Below are positions 44,026 through 54,564 of a stretch of DNA of 64,000 nucleotides, piece by piece (position 1 is the stretch's first letter; each line of letters starts with the position of its first letter). A program made the translations under genes and the position numbers. Origin of the DNA: Enterobacteriaceae bacterium RIT691 (lineage in GTDB: Bacteria > Pseudomonadota > Gammaproteobacteria > Enterobacterales > Enterobacteriaceae); the NCBI GenBank assembly GCA_009668205.1, contig WJYM01000004.1, positions 301,281 through 365,280 on the forward strand, read 5' to 3'. Under the pieces are notes generated by a model. The model ran no database searches and had not been told where the DNA came from. It saw only the letters and a list, made by a program, of their open reading frames with translations.

Positions 44026-44982
44026 TCAGTAACCCATGTCTTTTTTCTTATCCAGCTGCGTCTGAGCGCTGTCTTTCAGATACAGCTGGGAGTGAGTCAG
44101 CGTCAGCTTCGGCGGCATGGTGCCGTCTTTCTTAAACTTCTCAAGCGCATCGAACGCCGGGCCCGCCATGTTTGGCGTCAGCTCCACGTTGGCATTGGCT
44201 TCGTCGGCCAGCATCGCTTTATAGATGTCCGGCACGCCGTCGATAGAACCGGTCAGGATATCTTTACCGGGTTTCAGGCCAGCTTCTTTAATGGCCTGAA
44301 TGGCACCGATTGCCATGTCATCGTTATGGGCGTAGACCATGCAGATATTCTTGCCGTTGTTCTCAGCTTTGATGAAGCTCTCCATGACTTCTTTCCCTTT
44401 GCTGCGGGTAAAGTCGCCAGACTGAGAACGAATGATTTTGATGTTTGGCGCTTTGGCAATGGCGTCGGCAAAACCTTTCTTACGATCGATAGCGACGCTT
44501 GCGCCCACGGTGCCCTGCAGTTCAACCACGTTACACGGTTTGCCGGCTTCGGTTTTCACCAGCCAGTCGCCAATCAGTTGGCCTTCCAGCACGTTGTTGG
44601 CGGTCACCGTCGTCATGTACAGCGACTTGTCTTTCACATCGATAGAACGGTCCAGCAGGAATACCGGAATTTTGGCCTGTTTGGCTTCTTTCAGTACCGG
44701 CTCCCAGCCTGTTGCTACCACCGGCGCGATAAAGATGGCATCGACGCCCTGGGCGATAAAGGAGCGTACCGCTTTAATCTGGTTTTCCTGTTTTTGTTGC
44801 CCGTCGGCAATTTTCAGGGTGATCCCGCGTTTTTCAGCCTCACTTTTCGCCACGCTGGTTTCGGCGGCACGCCAGCCAGATTCAGACCCGACCTGAGCAA
44901 ATCCTACAGTTAACGGAGCAGCCATCGCCATAGACGACAGGCTTGCAGAAACAGCGGTGACAAGAAGTAAGCGCTTCCACAT
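44026..44982 (-). CDS. ytfQ: Galactofuranose-binding periplasmic protein YtfQ
   Basis: The 318-residue protein has a 21-residue signal peptide (LLLVTAVSASLSSMAMAAP) and a sugar-binding fold of the ribose/galactose-binding type. Features include VGFAQVGSESGWRAAE at the start of the mature protein and VYAHNDDMAIGAIQAIKEAG (about residues 219-238). E. coli YtfQ binds galactofuranose and galactopyranose. It is the first gene of the operon, as is common for the abundant binding protein. A GalR/S-like site overlaps its start codon region and another lies about 245 bases upstream. Confidence 0.95.
   Translation of the reverse strand: MWKRLLLVTAVSASLSSMAMAAPLTVGFAQVGSESGWRAAETSVAKSEAEKRGITLKIADGQQKQENQIKAVRSFIAQGVDAIFIAPVVATGWEPVLKEAKQAKIPVFLLDRSIDVKDKSLYMTTVTANNVLEGQLIGDWLVKTEAGKPCNVVELQGTVGASVAIDRKKGFADAIAKAPNIKIIRSQSGDFTRSKGKEVMESFIKAENNGKNICMVYAHNDDMAIGAIQAIKEAGLKPGKDILTGSIDGVPDIYKAMLADEANANVELTPNMAGPAFDALEKFKKDGTMPPKLTLTHSQLYLKDSAQTQLDKKKDMGY
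44965..44980. promoter_or_regulatory. GalR/GalS-like operator at the ytfQ start (internal site)
   Basis: AAGTAAGCGCTTCCAC matches the 16-base GalR/S consensus GTGKAANCGNTTNCAC, read on either strand, at 11 of 13 fixed positions. It shares GTAAGCGCTTCCACA exactly with the site at 45211. Confidence 0.65.
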
Positions 44983-45009
44983 AAAGAAATCCTCGTAGGT
45001 TTATTGTTG

Positions 45010-45127
45010 GTATACCCGTTATATTTCCAGCTGCAGGTGCGTTGGCTGCACGCCTTGATCCCAGTCACTTCCTAAAGTCATCCACTCCCTTGCCGCCTTC
45101 CTTCAACTCGAACTATTTAGGGTATAA
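45010..45127. repeat. ERIC element upstream of ytfQ
   Basis: It reads TTCCAGCTGCAGGTGCGTTG, CCCAGTCACTTCCTAAAGTC and GCCGCCTTCCTTCAACTCGA, with the central part shortened (CATCCACTCC replaces the usual CTCCTGGGGATT). It lies between the two GalR/S-like sites. Confidence 0.82.
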
Positions 45128-45162
45128 AAAGGCATCTGCCGAAAAACTATAGACAATGGGAA

Positions 45163-45183
45163 ATGTAACGGGATGCGTTACAT
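45163..45183. promoter_or_regulatory. Interrupted 21-base palindrome in the ytfQ-ppa gap
   Basis: Perfect 8-base arms ATGTAACG and CGTTACAT surround GGATG. It lies in the divergent gap about 180 bases from ytfQ and about 200 bases from ppa. I do not recognise its binding protein. Confidence 0.5.
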
Positions 45184-45210
45184 CACACTTCCAATAAGAG
45201 AAAACAGGTT

Positions 45211-45226
45211 TTGTAAGCGCTTCCAC
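45211..45226. promoter_or_regulatory. GalR/GalS-like operator upstream of ytfQ (external site)
   Basis: TTGTAAGCGCTTCCAC fits the GalR/S consensus at 12 of 13 fixed positions. With the internal site at 44965 it makes a pair 246 bases apart, as needed for repression by looping. GalR binding near ytfQ is reported for E. coli, as I recall. Confidence 0.7.
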
Positions 45227-45343
45227 AACCGCATTCATCAAGTGGCTATGTTTATGGATTATTCTCCTGGTGAAAGGCTCTGAAAATGACCCACAGGGCT
45301 ATCTGAGGCTGAAAAGAAGCGAAGACTTTTGTATCGAGTTGGC

Positions 45344-45349
45344 TATAAT
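45344..45349 (+). promoter_or_regulatory. ppa promoter -10 element
   Basis: A perfect TATAAT, preceded by GC, lies 41 bases before the ppa start; no good -35 hexamer is seen at 17 bases. Confidence 0.5.
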
Positions 45350-45389
45350 ACCGGGCACTTGAATGCCACCTATTTTAAAGGAATCCGAC

Positions 45390-45920
45390 ATGAGCTTACT
45401 CAACGTCCCTGCGGGCAAAGAGCTGCCAGAAGATATCTACGTTGTTATCGAAATCCCGGCTAACGCAGATCCTATCAAATACGAAATCGACAAAGACACC
45501 GGCGCGCTGTTCGTAGACCGTTTCATGTCTACCGCGATGTTCTATCCGTGCAACTACGGTTACATCAACCACACCCTGTCTCTGGACGGTGACCCGGTAG
45601 ACGTTCTGGTCCCAACGCCATACCCGCTGCAGCCAGGTTCTGTGATCCGCTGCCGTCCGGTTGGCGTTCTGAAAATGACCGACGAAGCCGGTGAAGATGC
45701 GAAACTGGTTGCGGTACCGCACACCAAACTGAGCAAAGAGTACGATCACATCAAAGATGTGAACGACCTGCCAGAACTGCTGAAAGCGCAGATCTCCCAT
45801 TTCTTCGAGCACTACAAAGATCTGGAAAAAGGCAAATGGGTGAAAGTTGACGGTTGGGACAACGCTGAAGCTGCGAAAGCAGAAATCGTTGCCTCTTTCG
45901 AACGCGCTCAGAAGAAGTAA
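45390..45920 (+). CDS. ppa: Inorganic pyrophosphatase
   Basis: The 176-residue soluble enzyme hydrolyses pyrophosphate to two phosphates, driving biosynthetic reactions; the family forms a hexamer in enterobacteria. The metal-binding signature DGDPVDVLV (about residues 66-74) and the active-site part [10 protein letters not shown] are intact. The start at 45390 follows AAGGAATCCGAC and gives [19 protein letters not shown], as in E. coli. A terminator follows and also serves the convergent chpB. Confidence 0.97.
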   Translation: MSLLNVPAGKELPEDIYVVIEIPANADPIKYEIDKDTGALFVDRFMSTAMFYPCNYGYINHTLSLDGDPVDVLVPTPYPLQPGSVIRCRPVGVLKMTDEAGEDAKLVAVPHTKLSKEYDHIKDVNDLPELLKAQISHFFEHYKDLEKGKWVKVDGWDNAEAAKAEIVASFERAQKK

Positions 45921-45933
45921 TTCTTCAGCCTTT

Positions 45934-45961
45934 AAAAACACCGCCTCCGGGCGGTGTTTTT
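45934..45961. terminator. Bidirectional terminator between ppa and chpB
   Basis: ACACCGCC, loop TCCG, GGCGGTGT, with A-run before and T-run after. Confidence 0.92.
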
Positions 45962-46311
45962 CATTCCAGGATAGCCATCAGCCTTGCCAGTGCTTCTTCC
46001 ACAATCTCCGCTGATGCCGTTTCCACCTTCCTTGCACCCCGACTCTCCAAATCGATCATCCGCACCTGATTAACCAGCACAACACCCTGGATTTGTGACC
46101 CACTTCCGCTCAAAGAAACGCTAAAGCCGGCATCACGGGCAAAACGTCCGCCCTGGGTCACGGGAGCCACCAGAGTTGTGCCTGTCCGGTTGAATGCACG
46201 GGTCGATAAAACAAGCGCAGGCCTGCTTTCCCCTTGCTGCTCTCGTCCGGACACAGGGTTAAAACTCACCAGCACGATGTCTCCCCGTTCAAAGTCTGGT
46301 TGTTTCACCAT
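45961..46311 (-). CDS. chpB: Endoribonuclease toxin ChpB (MazF family)
   Basis: The 116-residue toxin has the MazF start FERGDIVLVSFNPVSG (about residues 7-22), RPALVLS (about 30-36) and QIQGVVLVNQVRMIDL (about 73-88). It cleaves mRNA when released from its antitoxin. Length equals E. coli ChpB. Its start overlaps the end of chpS by 7 bases, typical of coupled antitoxin-toxin genes. The locus is at its E. coli position between ppa and ytfP. Confidence 0.94.
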   Translation of the reverse strand: MVKQPDFERGDIVLVSFNPVSGREQQGESRPALVLSTRAFNRTGTTLVAPVTQGGRFARDAGFSVSLSGSGSQIQGVVLVNQVRMIDLESRGARKVETASAEIVEEALARLMAILE

Positions 46312-46559
46312 ACTTCGTTACCCGTTGGCTTATCTTTGCCCCAGACGTCCTCTTCCGAACGCTTAGGCGCATCCAGATCGCACTGCGCCAGCAATTCATC
46401 AAGCGTGTAATGCTTGCGGGCCACGGGCGTTAAAATCAGCTGATTATTTTTCACTTCTGCCTCCATGCTCTGACCTGGAATCAGGCCAAGCGTTTTCACC
46501 ACGACGCCAGGAATGACCATACCGGTACTGTTTCCCCATTTTTTAATGACGATTTTCAT
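46305..46559 (-). CDS. chpS: Antitoxin ChpS (MazE/AbrB type)
   Basis: The 84-residue protein has an N-terminal swapped-hairpin AbrB/MazE DNA-binding domain (MKIVIKKWGNSTGMVIPGVV) and a C-terminal acidic tail (SEEDVWGKDKPTGNEVW) that neutralises ChpB. It should also repress its own operon through the inverted repeat at 46572. The ATG at 46559 gives the family start and follows GGAGGGGC; longer in-frame starts have no support. Confidence 0.93.
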   Translation of the reverse strand: MKIVIKKWGNSTGMVIPGVVVKTLGLIPGQSMEAEVKNNQLILTPVARKHYTLDELLAQCDLDAPKRSEEDVWGKDKPTGNEVW

Positions 46560-46571
46560 AGCCCCTCCAGA

Positions 46572-46590
46572 AGTTATACAAAGTATAACT
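46572..46590 (-). promoter_or_regulatory. Probable chpSB operator
   Basis: AGTTATAC, AAA, GTATAACT: perfect 8-base arms with a 3-base centre, 13 bases before the chpS start codon. The TATAAC parts can also act as a -10 element, as in autoregulated mazEF-type promoters. Confidence 0.75.
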
Positions 46591-46732
46591 ACTGGTGAGC
46601 TGATGTCATGTTCTACGCGCTTCTTTTTTAACCTGCCAGTACAGAGTGGAGATTTTAAGCAGAACTGCGTGGCGATACGGAGAAGGGCGGAAAACGGGAA
46701 TACGTTGCAGGACATTCTTCGGTGTTGCTCGC

Positions 46733-46765
46733 AAAAAAATAACGCCACCCGAAGGTGGCGTTATT
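46733..46765 (-). terminator. Terminator of the tamA-tamB-ytfP operon
   Basis: AATAACGCCACC, loop CGAA, GGTGGCGTTATT, followed on the minus strand by a run of seven T. It lies just after the ytfP stop. Confidence 0.92.
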
Positions 46766-46770
46766 CATGG

Positions 46771-47115
46771 TCAGTACTGGTCTCTGTCGAGCCAGTTTCC
46801 ACTTTCAATCAGCGTTAACCCATCAACTGGCCGTTGGTAGACATACATCCAGGCGCTACCGTAGGGCGTCTGAATCAGGTGACGAGCGTATTCCCCGCCT
46901 CTGGAGCGCAGTGCGTCCAGTTCGGCAAGAGTGGCATTATCAATACGATAAACTTCACCTTGTACCGTTCCGTTTCCCGGAACCGCGCCTGGATAGTGGC
47001 CCAGGCTGTAAAGCTGATAATTATCGACACTGTGAGCGCCCAGCCACTGAGCGTTGGTCATCCAGTGGCTGTTGCCTTGCTTGCGCCGTAAACTGCCGTA
47101 AACAAATATTCGCAT
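46771..47115 (-). CDS. ytfP: Gamma-glutamylcyclotransferase-like protein YtfP
   Basis: The 114-residue protein has the GGCT-fold start MRIFVYGSLRRKQGNSHWM with the YGSLR loop, GEVYRIDNATLAELD (about residues 53-67) and the catalytic-type Glu region RGGEYARHLIQ (about 72-82). The substrate of YtfP in vivo is not established. It is 2 bases after tamB in the same transcript, as in E. coli, so co-expression with the TAM complex is expected. Confidence 0.92.
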   Translation of the reverse strand: MRIFVYGSLRRKQGNSHWMTNAQWLGAHSVDNYQLYSLGHYPGAVPGNGTVQGEVYRIDNATLAELDALRSRGGEYARHLIQTPYGSAWMYVYQRPVDGLTLIESGNWLDRDQY

Positions 47116-47117
47116 TG

Positions 47118-50100
47118 CTAAAACTCAAACTGATAGAGCAGATCAAGCGCCTGGTCTATGCCAGACACCGCTTCCAGATATAGCTTGGGCATCAGGCGAT
47201 AGCGTAACGTGAGTGTTGCCAGTGAGTCAAAAATACCCACACCATATTTCACCTGTAGACCTGGCATAATATATCCGCTGACCACCACCTGTGAGGAATC
47301 ACCTACACCTGCAGTATCCAGAGCCAGATTGCTTACGCCAAACGTCTCGCCGATTTTACCCACAATCTGCCCACTTTGTGCAACCCCTAGTCCGACCAGA
47401 GCGGAAGTCATCGCCGCACCGTCACCCTGCTCGCTGTCGAGGCCCTGACCCCGTAACAGGTAGGAAAGCGCTTCCTGTTGGGACATCGCCGGGTCAGAGA
47501 ATATCTCGGCTTTAGGCTGATCGGCCATGCCGGTGACGCGCACACCCGCGGTCACATCATCTTCGGTCGCCTCCGGATTACGGATGGCTTCAATATTCAG
47601 CAACGGCTGATCCGGTGGCCCTGAGAACAACAGAATACCTTTACGAACGATCAAATCCTGGCCGTAGGCGTGGAACCGCCCTTCCGGAATATTGATTTGT
47701 CCATTCAGGCCCAGACCCTGTTTATCCTGCGCCACTTTGAGATCGCCCGTCAGCCGCGCTTTCAGACCAAAGGCATCCAGGCGAACATTATTCCCCACGT
47801 GGATGTTGAGGTTGCTGTTAATCGGGATCCCGGCGGTCTGCGGTTTCACCGGTTTGAGATCTTTATCCAGCATCACTTCATCGCTGGACACGCCTACCGC
47901 GCTCTCTGGCACATCGTGGACGGTGATACGCGCCCAGGGCACATCCACATTCCCGTCGAGGGTAAACAGGCTTGGGGTTGCAGTGAACACGACATCCGGG
48001 GAAACATCCAGGCGCACCATCGGCGGCACGGTAATACGCACCCGGCTCCCTTTCGCCGCCACCTGCGCCCGCCAGTTGTCTATTTGCGTCCAGTCAGCGT
48101 TGCCGCTAAGGCTGATTTGCCCCTGTTTTGTAGCCACGACGCCATCCAGCGTGGAACGCGTGCCGTTGAAGTTCATCGCAATACGGCTCGGCTGCATATC
48201 AAACGGCATGAAGTTCCCGTCAACATCCACGCCGGAGAGCGCCATCTGCCCAAACAACTGCGGGCTCTGCACGTTACCGCCAAGGCGTAAATTCGCATTC
48301 AGGCTGCCGACCACTTTCTCACCCCGGTCGAAGATAGGGTTGACCATCGCCAGTGAGAAGTTGCGGATGTTGACGTTGCCGCCCAAATTGCGCCGCCCTT
48401 GCGGATCGGTCACTTCCACCTGTCCATCCAGCTGCCCGTTGTTGGTCAAACGAATCGTCCAGCCCAACAGCGCACGGTTGTTATGCAGGTCAGCATTGAG
48501 ATCAAGCGTCTCGAAGGCAATCGGCAGCGGTGCGTCATTGACGGTTTGCGTCACTTTGACGTTGCGTCCCGAGAGGGTGACTTTGCCCTGCGGCAGGCCC
48601 TCTTTGGTGGTGTCCCAACTGACATCCGCTTTCCCGGTGAACACGCCGCTGGCCTGAGTGGCTTCCGGCATGAACGGCTTCAGCATCGCCAGATCGAAGC
48701 GATTAAGGTTCACCACCGCGCGCCCGGCGGCACCGGCATCAATAGTTTGCGGCACGCACAGTTCAGCGTTCGGGTTAGTCCAGCAGTGCGGACCCACGCT
48801 GATTTTCTGCTCTTTGTTGCGGTAATCCAGCGCAATGGCACGCGACAGCGACCAGGGACCGACCGGCGTCTGGAAACGGGTATCGCTAAGCGACCCTTTC
48901 CAGCGCTCTTCTTTGCGGTCAAAACTCCCGGCCAGCGTCAATTGGCCAGAAACCGGCTCGCCCTGAATTTTCAGATCCAGTTTGTGCTGCTTCTCGTCCC
49001 CTTTCGCGGTCAGCAACACCTGGCTGATAGTCACACCGGGCTGGGCAATGTTGTTCACCCGCACATCAAGGGTGCCGCCAATCTGATCCGTGGACTTGAT
49101 ATCCCCTTTGATGCTCGCCTGCGCCACGCTCAGTTCCTGCCAGCGCAGCCCGCGTGCGGTGATATCCGCCAACAGCTGCGGCGCATCGATAGTCCCCCGG
49201 ACTTTCAGCAGCCCCTTCGCCGTGCCACCAAGACCCGGAAGCGCATTGTCCAGACCCGGCGCGTCGATATTGGCGTCCAGATTCAGATCTTTAACCCCCA
49301 GCTCACCTTTCACATCGGCGCTGTTGCGCCCCAGCTCCAGATGCAGCCCCGGAATTTTCCACTGCAGGTAGCTGTTGCCGGACAGTTTGCCTTCAACGTT
49401 CACCTTGTTCTGCTTCACGTTGCCGGTGAGTTTCAGCTCAGGGACGTCCACCTGCCAGCTGCCGCCGTAGAGGCTCCCGCGGGTTTTAATCAGCCCGTTG
49501 AGTTTGGCTGGCCACTCCGGCGTCTCTTTGGCGGTATTAATCCCGTCGAGCTTCAGTTCACCGCGCCAGCTAATCGCCTGCTGCCAGTCGAGCAGCGCTT
49601 TCAGCTCGGTTTTTCCTTCCAGCGCCGCGAGGGTCAGCTTATCGAGATTCACCTGCTGCTCGTTGCCTTTCGCATCGAGCGTAATCGTGGCTGGCGGCAC
49701 GCCCTGCCCTTTCACCGCAGTGCGGAAGGAGAGCGTGTAGTCCGTCATTTTACCGCTCAGTTTTAGCTTCACATCGTCAGCCTGGAACTGCTTTTCCCCG
49801 GTAAACGGCCAGTACAGCTGTTTGCTTAACACTTCGAGGTTTAACGGTAATCCCGCTTCGGCCAGCTGCGCCTGCGCACGAATGCCCACGTCGACCGGGC
49901 CGGAGAGATTAATCCCGACGTCGAGCTGCTTGCGCACTTCGCCGCCGATCTTCATCTTAATTTTCTCACCCTTCACCGGGTCGATATTCAGGGTGCTGTT
50001 CAGCGTGAGATCGACCGGCCAGTTATCCTGCAGCATTGCGGTCCCTGTCGCATTGACGGAACCCTGGCTGGAATCGACATCCAGCGCATCCAGCTTCATG

Positions 50101-50894
50101 TTGCCGTCAATGCTGCTGACCTTCAGCAGTAGCTTGTACACCGTCAGATCGGTATCGCCCGTCAGGCGCAGTTGTTCACCGCGAAATTCCTCAATATTGA
50201 GGTTCAGCGGCAGGTGCACGTCGGTCATTGCCGGCAGGACCGGTTTTGAGAAGAGCTCTTTCATCGTCTCGCCAAGCGGTTTTTCGTCTGGCTTCGGCTT
50301 CTCAATTTTCGGTTCAATCACCTGTTCCTGCGCCACTTTGGCGACTTTAGGTAACGCAATCAGCAACCCCTGTAGCGACGTTGGCGTCAGCGTCAGGTTC
50401 TTTTGTTGCCAGTTCAGTCCGGAGGTGAAATCCATCACCGACACCGTGGTGTCGTCAATTTTGATGTTCACGTGGCTCAGCGCCACCCGACTCAGGGTGA
50501 TGGGATAAGGCGTGGAAAGATTCAGCGGACCGCTGTCTTCTGTTGGCGCAGGGGCAGAAGGCGGCATATTCTTGCTGTCGATAACCACATTCACGTTGCT
50601 TAATGAGAGGTCATTCACGCACAGACTGCTGTCCCACAGGCACTGAGTGTTAACGGCCAGATGAAATTGTCCGGCATCCACCGCGACACCCGGCTGGTCG
50701 TAGCGCAGATTTTTGACGGTTAACGCTTTCCAGCCTCCCGTCACCTGGCCGATGGAAAGGCCAGGCACCCAGCGATCGGCGGCTTTAAACAGCAGATGCA
50801 GCCCGGAGGTGGTTCCGACCAGGAACGCGACGGTCCCCAGCAGCAGAACGATAAACACCAGTACGCCGAGGCTTATTTTCTTCCATAAACTCAT
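47118..50894 (-). CDS. tamB: Translocation and assembly module subunit TamB
   Basis: The 1258-residue protein is anchored in the inner membrane by one N-terminal helix (about residues 7-29) and spans the periplasm as a long beta-taco of the AsmA/Vps13-like type. The C-terminal TamB domain (about 910-1258) ends with [15 protein letters not shown]. With TamA it assists outer-membrane protein assembly and, with YhdP and YdbH, phospholipid transport to the outer membrane. Length is that of E. coli TamB. Its ATG overlaps the tamA stop (ATGA). Confidence 0.96.
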   Translation of the reverse strand: MSLWKKISLGVLVFIVLLLGTVAFLVGTTSGLHLLFKAADRWVPGLSIGQVTGGWKALTVKNLRYDQPGVAVDAGQFHLAVNTQCLWDSSLCVNDLSLSNVNVVIDSKNMPPSAPAPTEDSGPLNLSTPYPITLSRVALSHVNIKIDDTTVSVMDFTSGLNWQQKNLTLTPTSLQGLLIALPKVAKVAQEQVIEPKIEKPKPDEKPLGETMKELFSKPVLPAMTDVHLPLNLNIEEFRGEQLRLTGDTDLTVYKLLLKVSSIDGNMKLDALDVDSSQGSVNATGTAMLQDNWPVDLTLNSTLNIDPVKGEKIKMKIGGEVRKQLDVGINLSGPVDVGIRAQAQLAEAGLPLNLEVLSKQLYWPFTGEKQFQADDVKLKLSGKMTDYTLSFRTAVKGQGVPPATITLDAKGNEQQVNLDKLTLAALEGKTELKALLDWQQAISWRGELKLDGINTAKETPEWPAKLNGLIKTRGSLYGGSWQVDVPELKLTGNVKQNKVNVEGKLSGNSYLQWKIPGLHLELGRNSADVKGELGVKDLNLDANIDAPGLDNALPGLGGTAKGLLKVRGTIDAPQLLADITARGLRWQELSVAQASIKGDIKSTDQIGGTLDVRVNNIAQPGVTISQVLLTAKGDEKQHKLDLKIQGEPVSGQLTLAGSFDRKEERWKGSLSDTRFQTPVGPWSLSRAIALDYRNKEQKISVGPHCWTNPNAELCVPQTIDAGAAGRAVVNLNRFDLAMLKPFMPEATQASGVFTGKADVSWDTTKEGLPQGKVTLSGRNVKVTQTVNDAPLPIAFETLDLNADLHNNRALLGWTIRLTNNGQLDGQVEVTDPQGRRNLGGNVNIRNFSLAMVNPIFDRGEKVVGSLNANLRLGGNVQSPQLFGQMALSGVDVDGNFMPFDMQPSRIAMNFNGTRSTLDGVVATKQGQISLSGNADWTQIDNWRAQVAAKGSRVRITVPPMVRLDVSPDVVFTATPSLFTLDGNVDVPWARITVHDVPESAVGVSSDEVMLDKDLKPVKPQTAGIPINSNLNIHVGNNVRLDAFGLKARLTGDLKVAQDKQGLGLNGQINIPEGRFHAYGQDLIVRKGILLFSGPPDQPLLNIEAIRNPEATEDDVTAGVRVTGMADQPKAEIFSDPAMSQQEALSYLLRGQGLDSEQGDGAAMTSALVGLGVAQSGQIVGKIGETFGVSNLALDTAGVGDSSQVVVSGYIMPGLQVKYGVGIFDSLATLTLRYRLMPKLYLEAVSGIDQALDLLYQFEF

Positions 50895-52624
50895 AATTCA
50901 GGCCCCAGACCGATATAAAACTGTACACCGTGCTCGTCTTTATCACCCACCGGCACCGCCAGATCCAACTTGATAGGCCCCACGGGTGACTGCCAGCGCA
51001 CACCGATACCCGCACCGGTTTTGAAATCGCTGTCGCGGAAATCGTTCACCGCTTCACCGCTGTCGACAAACATCGCTCCCCACCATTTTCCGGTCACGTT
51101 GTACTGATACTCCAGCGATCCCGTCGCCAGACGCGACGCACCGGTCAGTTTACCGTTGCTATCCTTCGGCGATATGGACTGATAGGCATAGCCACGAATA
51201 CTGCGATCGCCCCCGGCGAAGAAGCGCAGATCCGGCGGAACTTTGTCGAAATCGCCGGTTTCAATCCAGCCAATGTTGCCGCGGACCACAAAACGGTGAC
51301 GATCGTAGAGAGTGCGGATCCATGTGTTTTGCGCCTGAGCCACGAAGAAATCAACATCAGAACCCCAGGCCGTATTGGAAACATCCACAGAATAGCGTTG
51401 GGAATCGCCCCACGTTGGCATCAGGCCACCGCGCGAACGGGTGCGGCTGATCATCACCCCCGGATACAGCAGCATGGTGGTGTTGGTCACATCCGCCTGG
51501 GTAAAGTGCGAGAGGCTCCAGCGCAGGTTAATGGCGCGCTGCCAGCCGCTGGAAAGATCCCAATAGCGTGACACGCCAAGGGTGGTGGAATCCGATTCCG
51601 TATCGTTGAGATTGGTACGCTTAAAGCCGCCCTGCACCGTGTAATACTGTTCAAGCGGGTTCTTCAGCAGCGGCATTTTATAGGTAAAATCAAGCTGCTG
51701 TTCCGGTGCCGAGAGGCTGAGATCGGACGTCAGACTGTGCCCGTAGGAGTTCACCCACGGCTTGTTCCACGACGCTTTCACTCGCGGCCCGACGTCCGTC
51801 GAATAGCCGACCCCGGTTTCGATGGTATTTTGCGATCGAGGAGACACCACGCCATTCAGCGGCAACACTTTGGTTTCGCGGGCCTGATCAAATTCAGGGG
51901 CCACCACCACGGAGTTAAACCAGCCGGTGGCCGAAATACGGCGGTTGAGTTCTGCCAAATCGTCCGACGTGTAGTAATCGCCTTCCTTAAACGGCACCAG
52001 ATTTTGCAGATAGCGATCCTGAATCTGCGATCCTTTGAACGTCACTTTACCAAAGCGGTAACGCTGGCCGCTGTCGTAATCGATATCCCAGAACGCCTGA
52101 TGACGCTCGAGCGACACGCCAAGCTGGCTCTTTTTGAACTCGCTGTCGAAATACCCTTTACGCAGCGATACGCTGGTCAGGTCTTTTTTGAAGCCTTCGT
52201 AATCGCCGTGATTCAGCACGGTTCCCACTGCCGGGCGCTTCTTGAGTAAATCGAGATAATCGCGATCGTTGCGGGCACCGCCGCGCAGGATAACATCCGT
52301 ACCACCAATGCGGACCGGTTCACCCAGCGTCACGTGCGCAAGCAGCAGCTGACGGCCTTTTGCCGGTGCTGGCTTAAGTTCGAAATCAATCTTTGGTTCG
52401 TAGTAGCCCAGCGCTTTGAGCCCTTCACGAATGGCATCATCAACGCGCGCGCGGAAGCGGCGATCAGGTGTCACCTCATCGCTTTCAATCGTCGACAGCT
52501 GCGCGCGGACATTTTTCAGCGCTTCCCCTGAAAGTCCATCTACCTGTAAACGTATGTTTGCCGCACCGGCAATACCACTGGTCAGCAGCAGGCTGACCAA
52601 ACAAAACTGGCGAAGTTGTGGCAC
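50891..52624 (-). CDS. tamA: Translocation and assembly module subunit TamA
   Basis: I start this gene at a GTG (52624), preceded by TTGGGAGAGAAC, which gives 577 residues, exactly the length of E. coli TamA. A signal peptide ([12 protein letters not shown]) precedes three POTRA domains (about residues 22-260) and a 16-stranded Omp85 barrel. GGDRSIRGY (about 450-458) is the conserved loop-6 VRGF/Y-type motif, and the end [12 protein letters not shown] is a beta-signal. It sits in the outer membrane and binds TamB. It is divergent from msrA. Confidence 0.95.
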   Translation of the reverse strand: MPQLRQFCLVSLLLTSGIAGAANIRLQVDGLSGEALKNVRAQLSTIESDEVTPDRRFRARVDDAIREGLKALGYYEPKIDFELKPAPAKGRQLLLAHVTLGEPVRIGGTDVILRGGARNDRDYLDLLKKRPAVGTVLNHGDYEGFKKDLTSVSLRKGYFDSEFKKSQLGVSLERHQAFWDIDYDSGQRYRFGKVTFKGSQIQDRYLQNLVPFKEGDYYTSDDLAELNRRISATGWFNSVVVAPEFDQARETKVLPLNGVVSPRSQNTIETGVGYSTDVGPRVKASWNKPWVNSYGHSLTSDLSLSAPEQQLDFTYKMPLLKNPLEQYYTVQGGFKRTNLNDTESDSTTLGVSRYWDLSSGWQRAINLRWSLSHFTQADVTNTTMLLYPGVMISRTRSRGGLMPTWGDSQRYSVDVSNTAWGSDVDFFVAQAQNTWIRTLYDRHRFVVRGNIGWIETGDFDKVPPDLRFFAGGDRSIRGYAYQSISPKDSNGKLTGASRLATGSLEYQYNVTGKWWGAMFVDSGEAVNDFRDSDFKTGAGIGVRWQSPVGPIKLDLAVPVGDKDEHGVQFYIGLGPEL

Positions 52625-52836
52625 GTTCTCTCCCAAATATCCTCGTTCCCACCCCAACTGGAAACGCAAACGCCGATCCTCGGCTTAACAAAAACTCAAC
52701 ACTAAGGGTTGAAAAAACGACGAACACCCAAATATTTCTTATGTTTAAATCTAGACGCATTCACCGCCTTTATTGTGTGCAAAGTGAAGCGCTGTGACAA
52801 CCTTAACCCCAATTTCCTTTCTCCGGAGGCCAAACC

Positions 52837-53478
52837 GTGAGTTTATTCGATAAAAAACACTTAGTTGCTCAAACGGATGCGCTGCCCGGTCGTAATACGC
52901 CCATGCCGGTCGCCACGCTGCATGCAGTTAACGGCCATTCAATGACCAACGTCCCCGATGGCATGGAAATCGCGCTTTTCGCTATGGGCTGCTTCTGGGG
53001 CGTAGAACGTCTCTACTGGCAGCTGCCCGGTGTCTATAGTACCGCAGCGGGTTATACCGGTGGCTATACCCCCAATCCGACTTATCGCGAAGTGTGCTCT
53101 GGCGAAACAGGCCATGCGGAAGCGGTTCGCGTGGTGTATGACCCGACGGTCGTCAGCTATGAACAGCTGCTGCAGGTCTTTTGGGAAAATCACGATCCGG
53201 CTCAGGGCATGCGCCAGGGCAACGATCAGGGCACGCAGTACCGTTCGGCCATTTATCCACTGACGCCCGAGCAGGACAACGCGGCCAAAGACAGCCTTGA
53301 ACGTTTCCAGTCTGCCATGAATGAGGCGCAGGACGATCGCGTAATCACGACGGAAATCGCCACCGCGAAACCGTTCTACTATGCCGAAGACGACCACCAG
53401 CAGTATTTGCATAAGAACCCGTACGGCTATTGCGGTATTGGGGGCATCGGCGTTTGCCTGCCGCCACAGCTTGCCTGA
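52837..53478 (+). CDS. msrA: Peptide methionine sulfoxide reductase MsrA
   Basis: The 213-residue enzyme reduces the S-form of methionine sulfoxide in proteins. Catalytic Cys52 lies in MGCFWGVE; the recycling cysteines Cys199 and Cys207 lie in [14 protein letters not shown]. It starts with GTG after CGGAGG. The length matches the E. coli enzyme. It converges with the LacI-type regulator 3 bases away, which marks the exact left edge of an inserted accessory block compared with E. coli. Confidence 0.96.
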   Translation: MSLFDKKHLVAQTDALPGRNTPMPVATLHAVNGHSMTNVPDGMEIALFAMGCFWGVERLYWQLPGVYSTAAGYTGGYTPNPTYREVCSGETGHAEAVRVVYDPTVVSYEQLLQVFWENHDPAQGMRQGNDQGTQYRSAIYPLTPEQDNAAKDSLERFQSAMNEAQDDRVITTEIATAKPFYYAEDDHQQYLHKNPYGYCGIGGIGVCLPPQLA

Positions 53479-53481
53479 TAG

Positions 53482-54540
53482 CTAGCTCTCCATCGCAACG
53501 CGGGCGGTATGCCGCGTTGCGTTGCTGACCGTTCCGGCGTCCTGCAGTTTTCCCTGCAGCAGCACGTTCAGCACGGACGCCTCCTGCCTGTTTAGCCGGT
53601 TTTGCAACAAATGCACCGCTTCCACGCCCAGCTCACGACAGGGTACCGTTATGCCCGTCACCGATTTCGCCATCTCAGTCTCGAGCCGCCAGTTGAAGTC
53701 GGTGGTGATCAGTGAAATATCTTCGGGTACCCGCAGTCCCAGCCTTTTCAGTACCCTCTGCACGCCGAGCGTCATGCTGGTGCTGCCTGGAAAAATAACC
53801 TCAGGCCACTCTGTCCGTGGCGTCTGTTCCAGCCAGCGGCTCAACGCCTGTTCTGATTCTTCCGCGGTAAAACCCTCGGTAACGATCAGATTCTGCTGAG
53901 GATTAAACGGCACGCGATAACGTCGGCAGGCTTCCTTAATGCCGTCCAGTCGCGCATAAAATGTTTCGCGTCTCAGCGTGGACAGACACAGTACCCGACG
54001 ATGGCCCTGCTCGAAGACATAGCGCATCGCGCTGAAACCGATGGCCCGATGATCGGGAGACACAGCATCCAACAAACGTTCGTTGTCGTTGCTATTGATC
54101 AGCACACAGGGTTTACCCAGCGTGGCCACCAGCTTAAACACCGTGGCGTCATCGGTACCGATGATAATGATCGCGTTGATATTTTTATGGCTGGCTTTCT
54201 CCAGGAAAACCCGGATATCCGCATCCTGCTCTTCCAGTCCACAGAACGTCAGATACACATCGTGCGGCGCCACCGCATCGGCAATCCCGCGAGTCACTTC
54301 CTGATAGAACACATCGCCACGCGCGGTGAAGGTTCTGGCGGGTGCAAACACGGCGATGCCGTTAATCAGCAAGCGTCCGCAGGCCAACTCATCCAACACC
54401 CCCAGCTTTCTGGCGCAGGCCACTATCGCCTCACGAGCCCGTTCGCTGGTGTACGACTTTCCTGCCAGCACGCGTGAGACGGTACTGACGGAGTACCCTG
54501 TTGCGGCTGCAATTTGATCCATTTTCAGCTTGCCGGGCAT
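53482..54540 (-). CDS. LacI-family regulator of the oxidoreductase island
   Basis: The 352-residue protein begins MPGKLKMDQIAAATGYSVST with a LacI helix-turn-helix (about residues 7-26) and hinge, followed by a PBP-like ligand domain. The hinge region (RKLGVLDELACGRLLINGIAVF) is atypical and lacks the usual LxxxLR minor-groove helix pattern. It is divergent from the four-oxidoreductase operon; the 9-base-arm palindrome at 54565 is its likely operator. The effector is unknown, presumably a sugar of the pathway. The ATG at 54540 gives the natural start. Confidence 0.85.
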   Translation of the reverse strand: MPGKLKMDQIAAATGYSVSTVSRVLAGKSYTSERAREAIVACARKLGVLDELACGRLLINGIAVFAPARTFTARGDVFYQEVTRGIADAVAPHDVYLTFCGLEEQDADIRVFLEKASHKNINAIIIIGTDDATVFKLVATLGKPCVLINSNDNERLLDAVSPDHRAIGFSAMRYVFEQGHRRVLCLSTLRRETFYARLDGIKEACRRYRVPFNPQQNLIVTEGFTAEESEQALSRWLEQTPRTEWPEVIFPGSTSMTLGVQRVLKRLGLRVPEDISLITTDFNWRLETEMAKSVTGITVPCRELGVEAVHLLQNRLNRQEASVLNVLLQGKLQDAGTVSNATRHTARVAMES

Positions 54541-54564
54541 TGTGTGACCTCGCTCGCAATCAAT

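Noticed and set aside
48399..49766. Open frame of 455 codons on the plus strand
   Set aside because: Antisense to tamB; caused by GC-rich codon bias.
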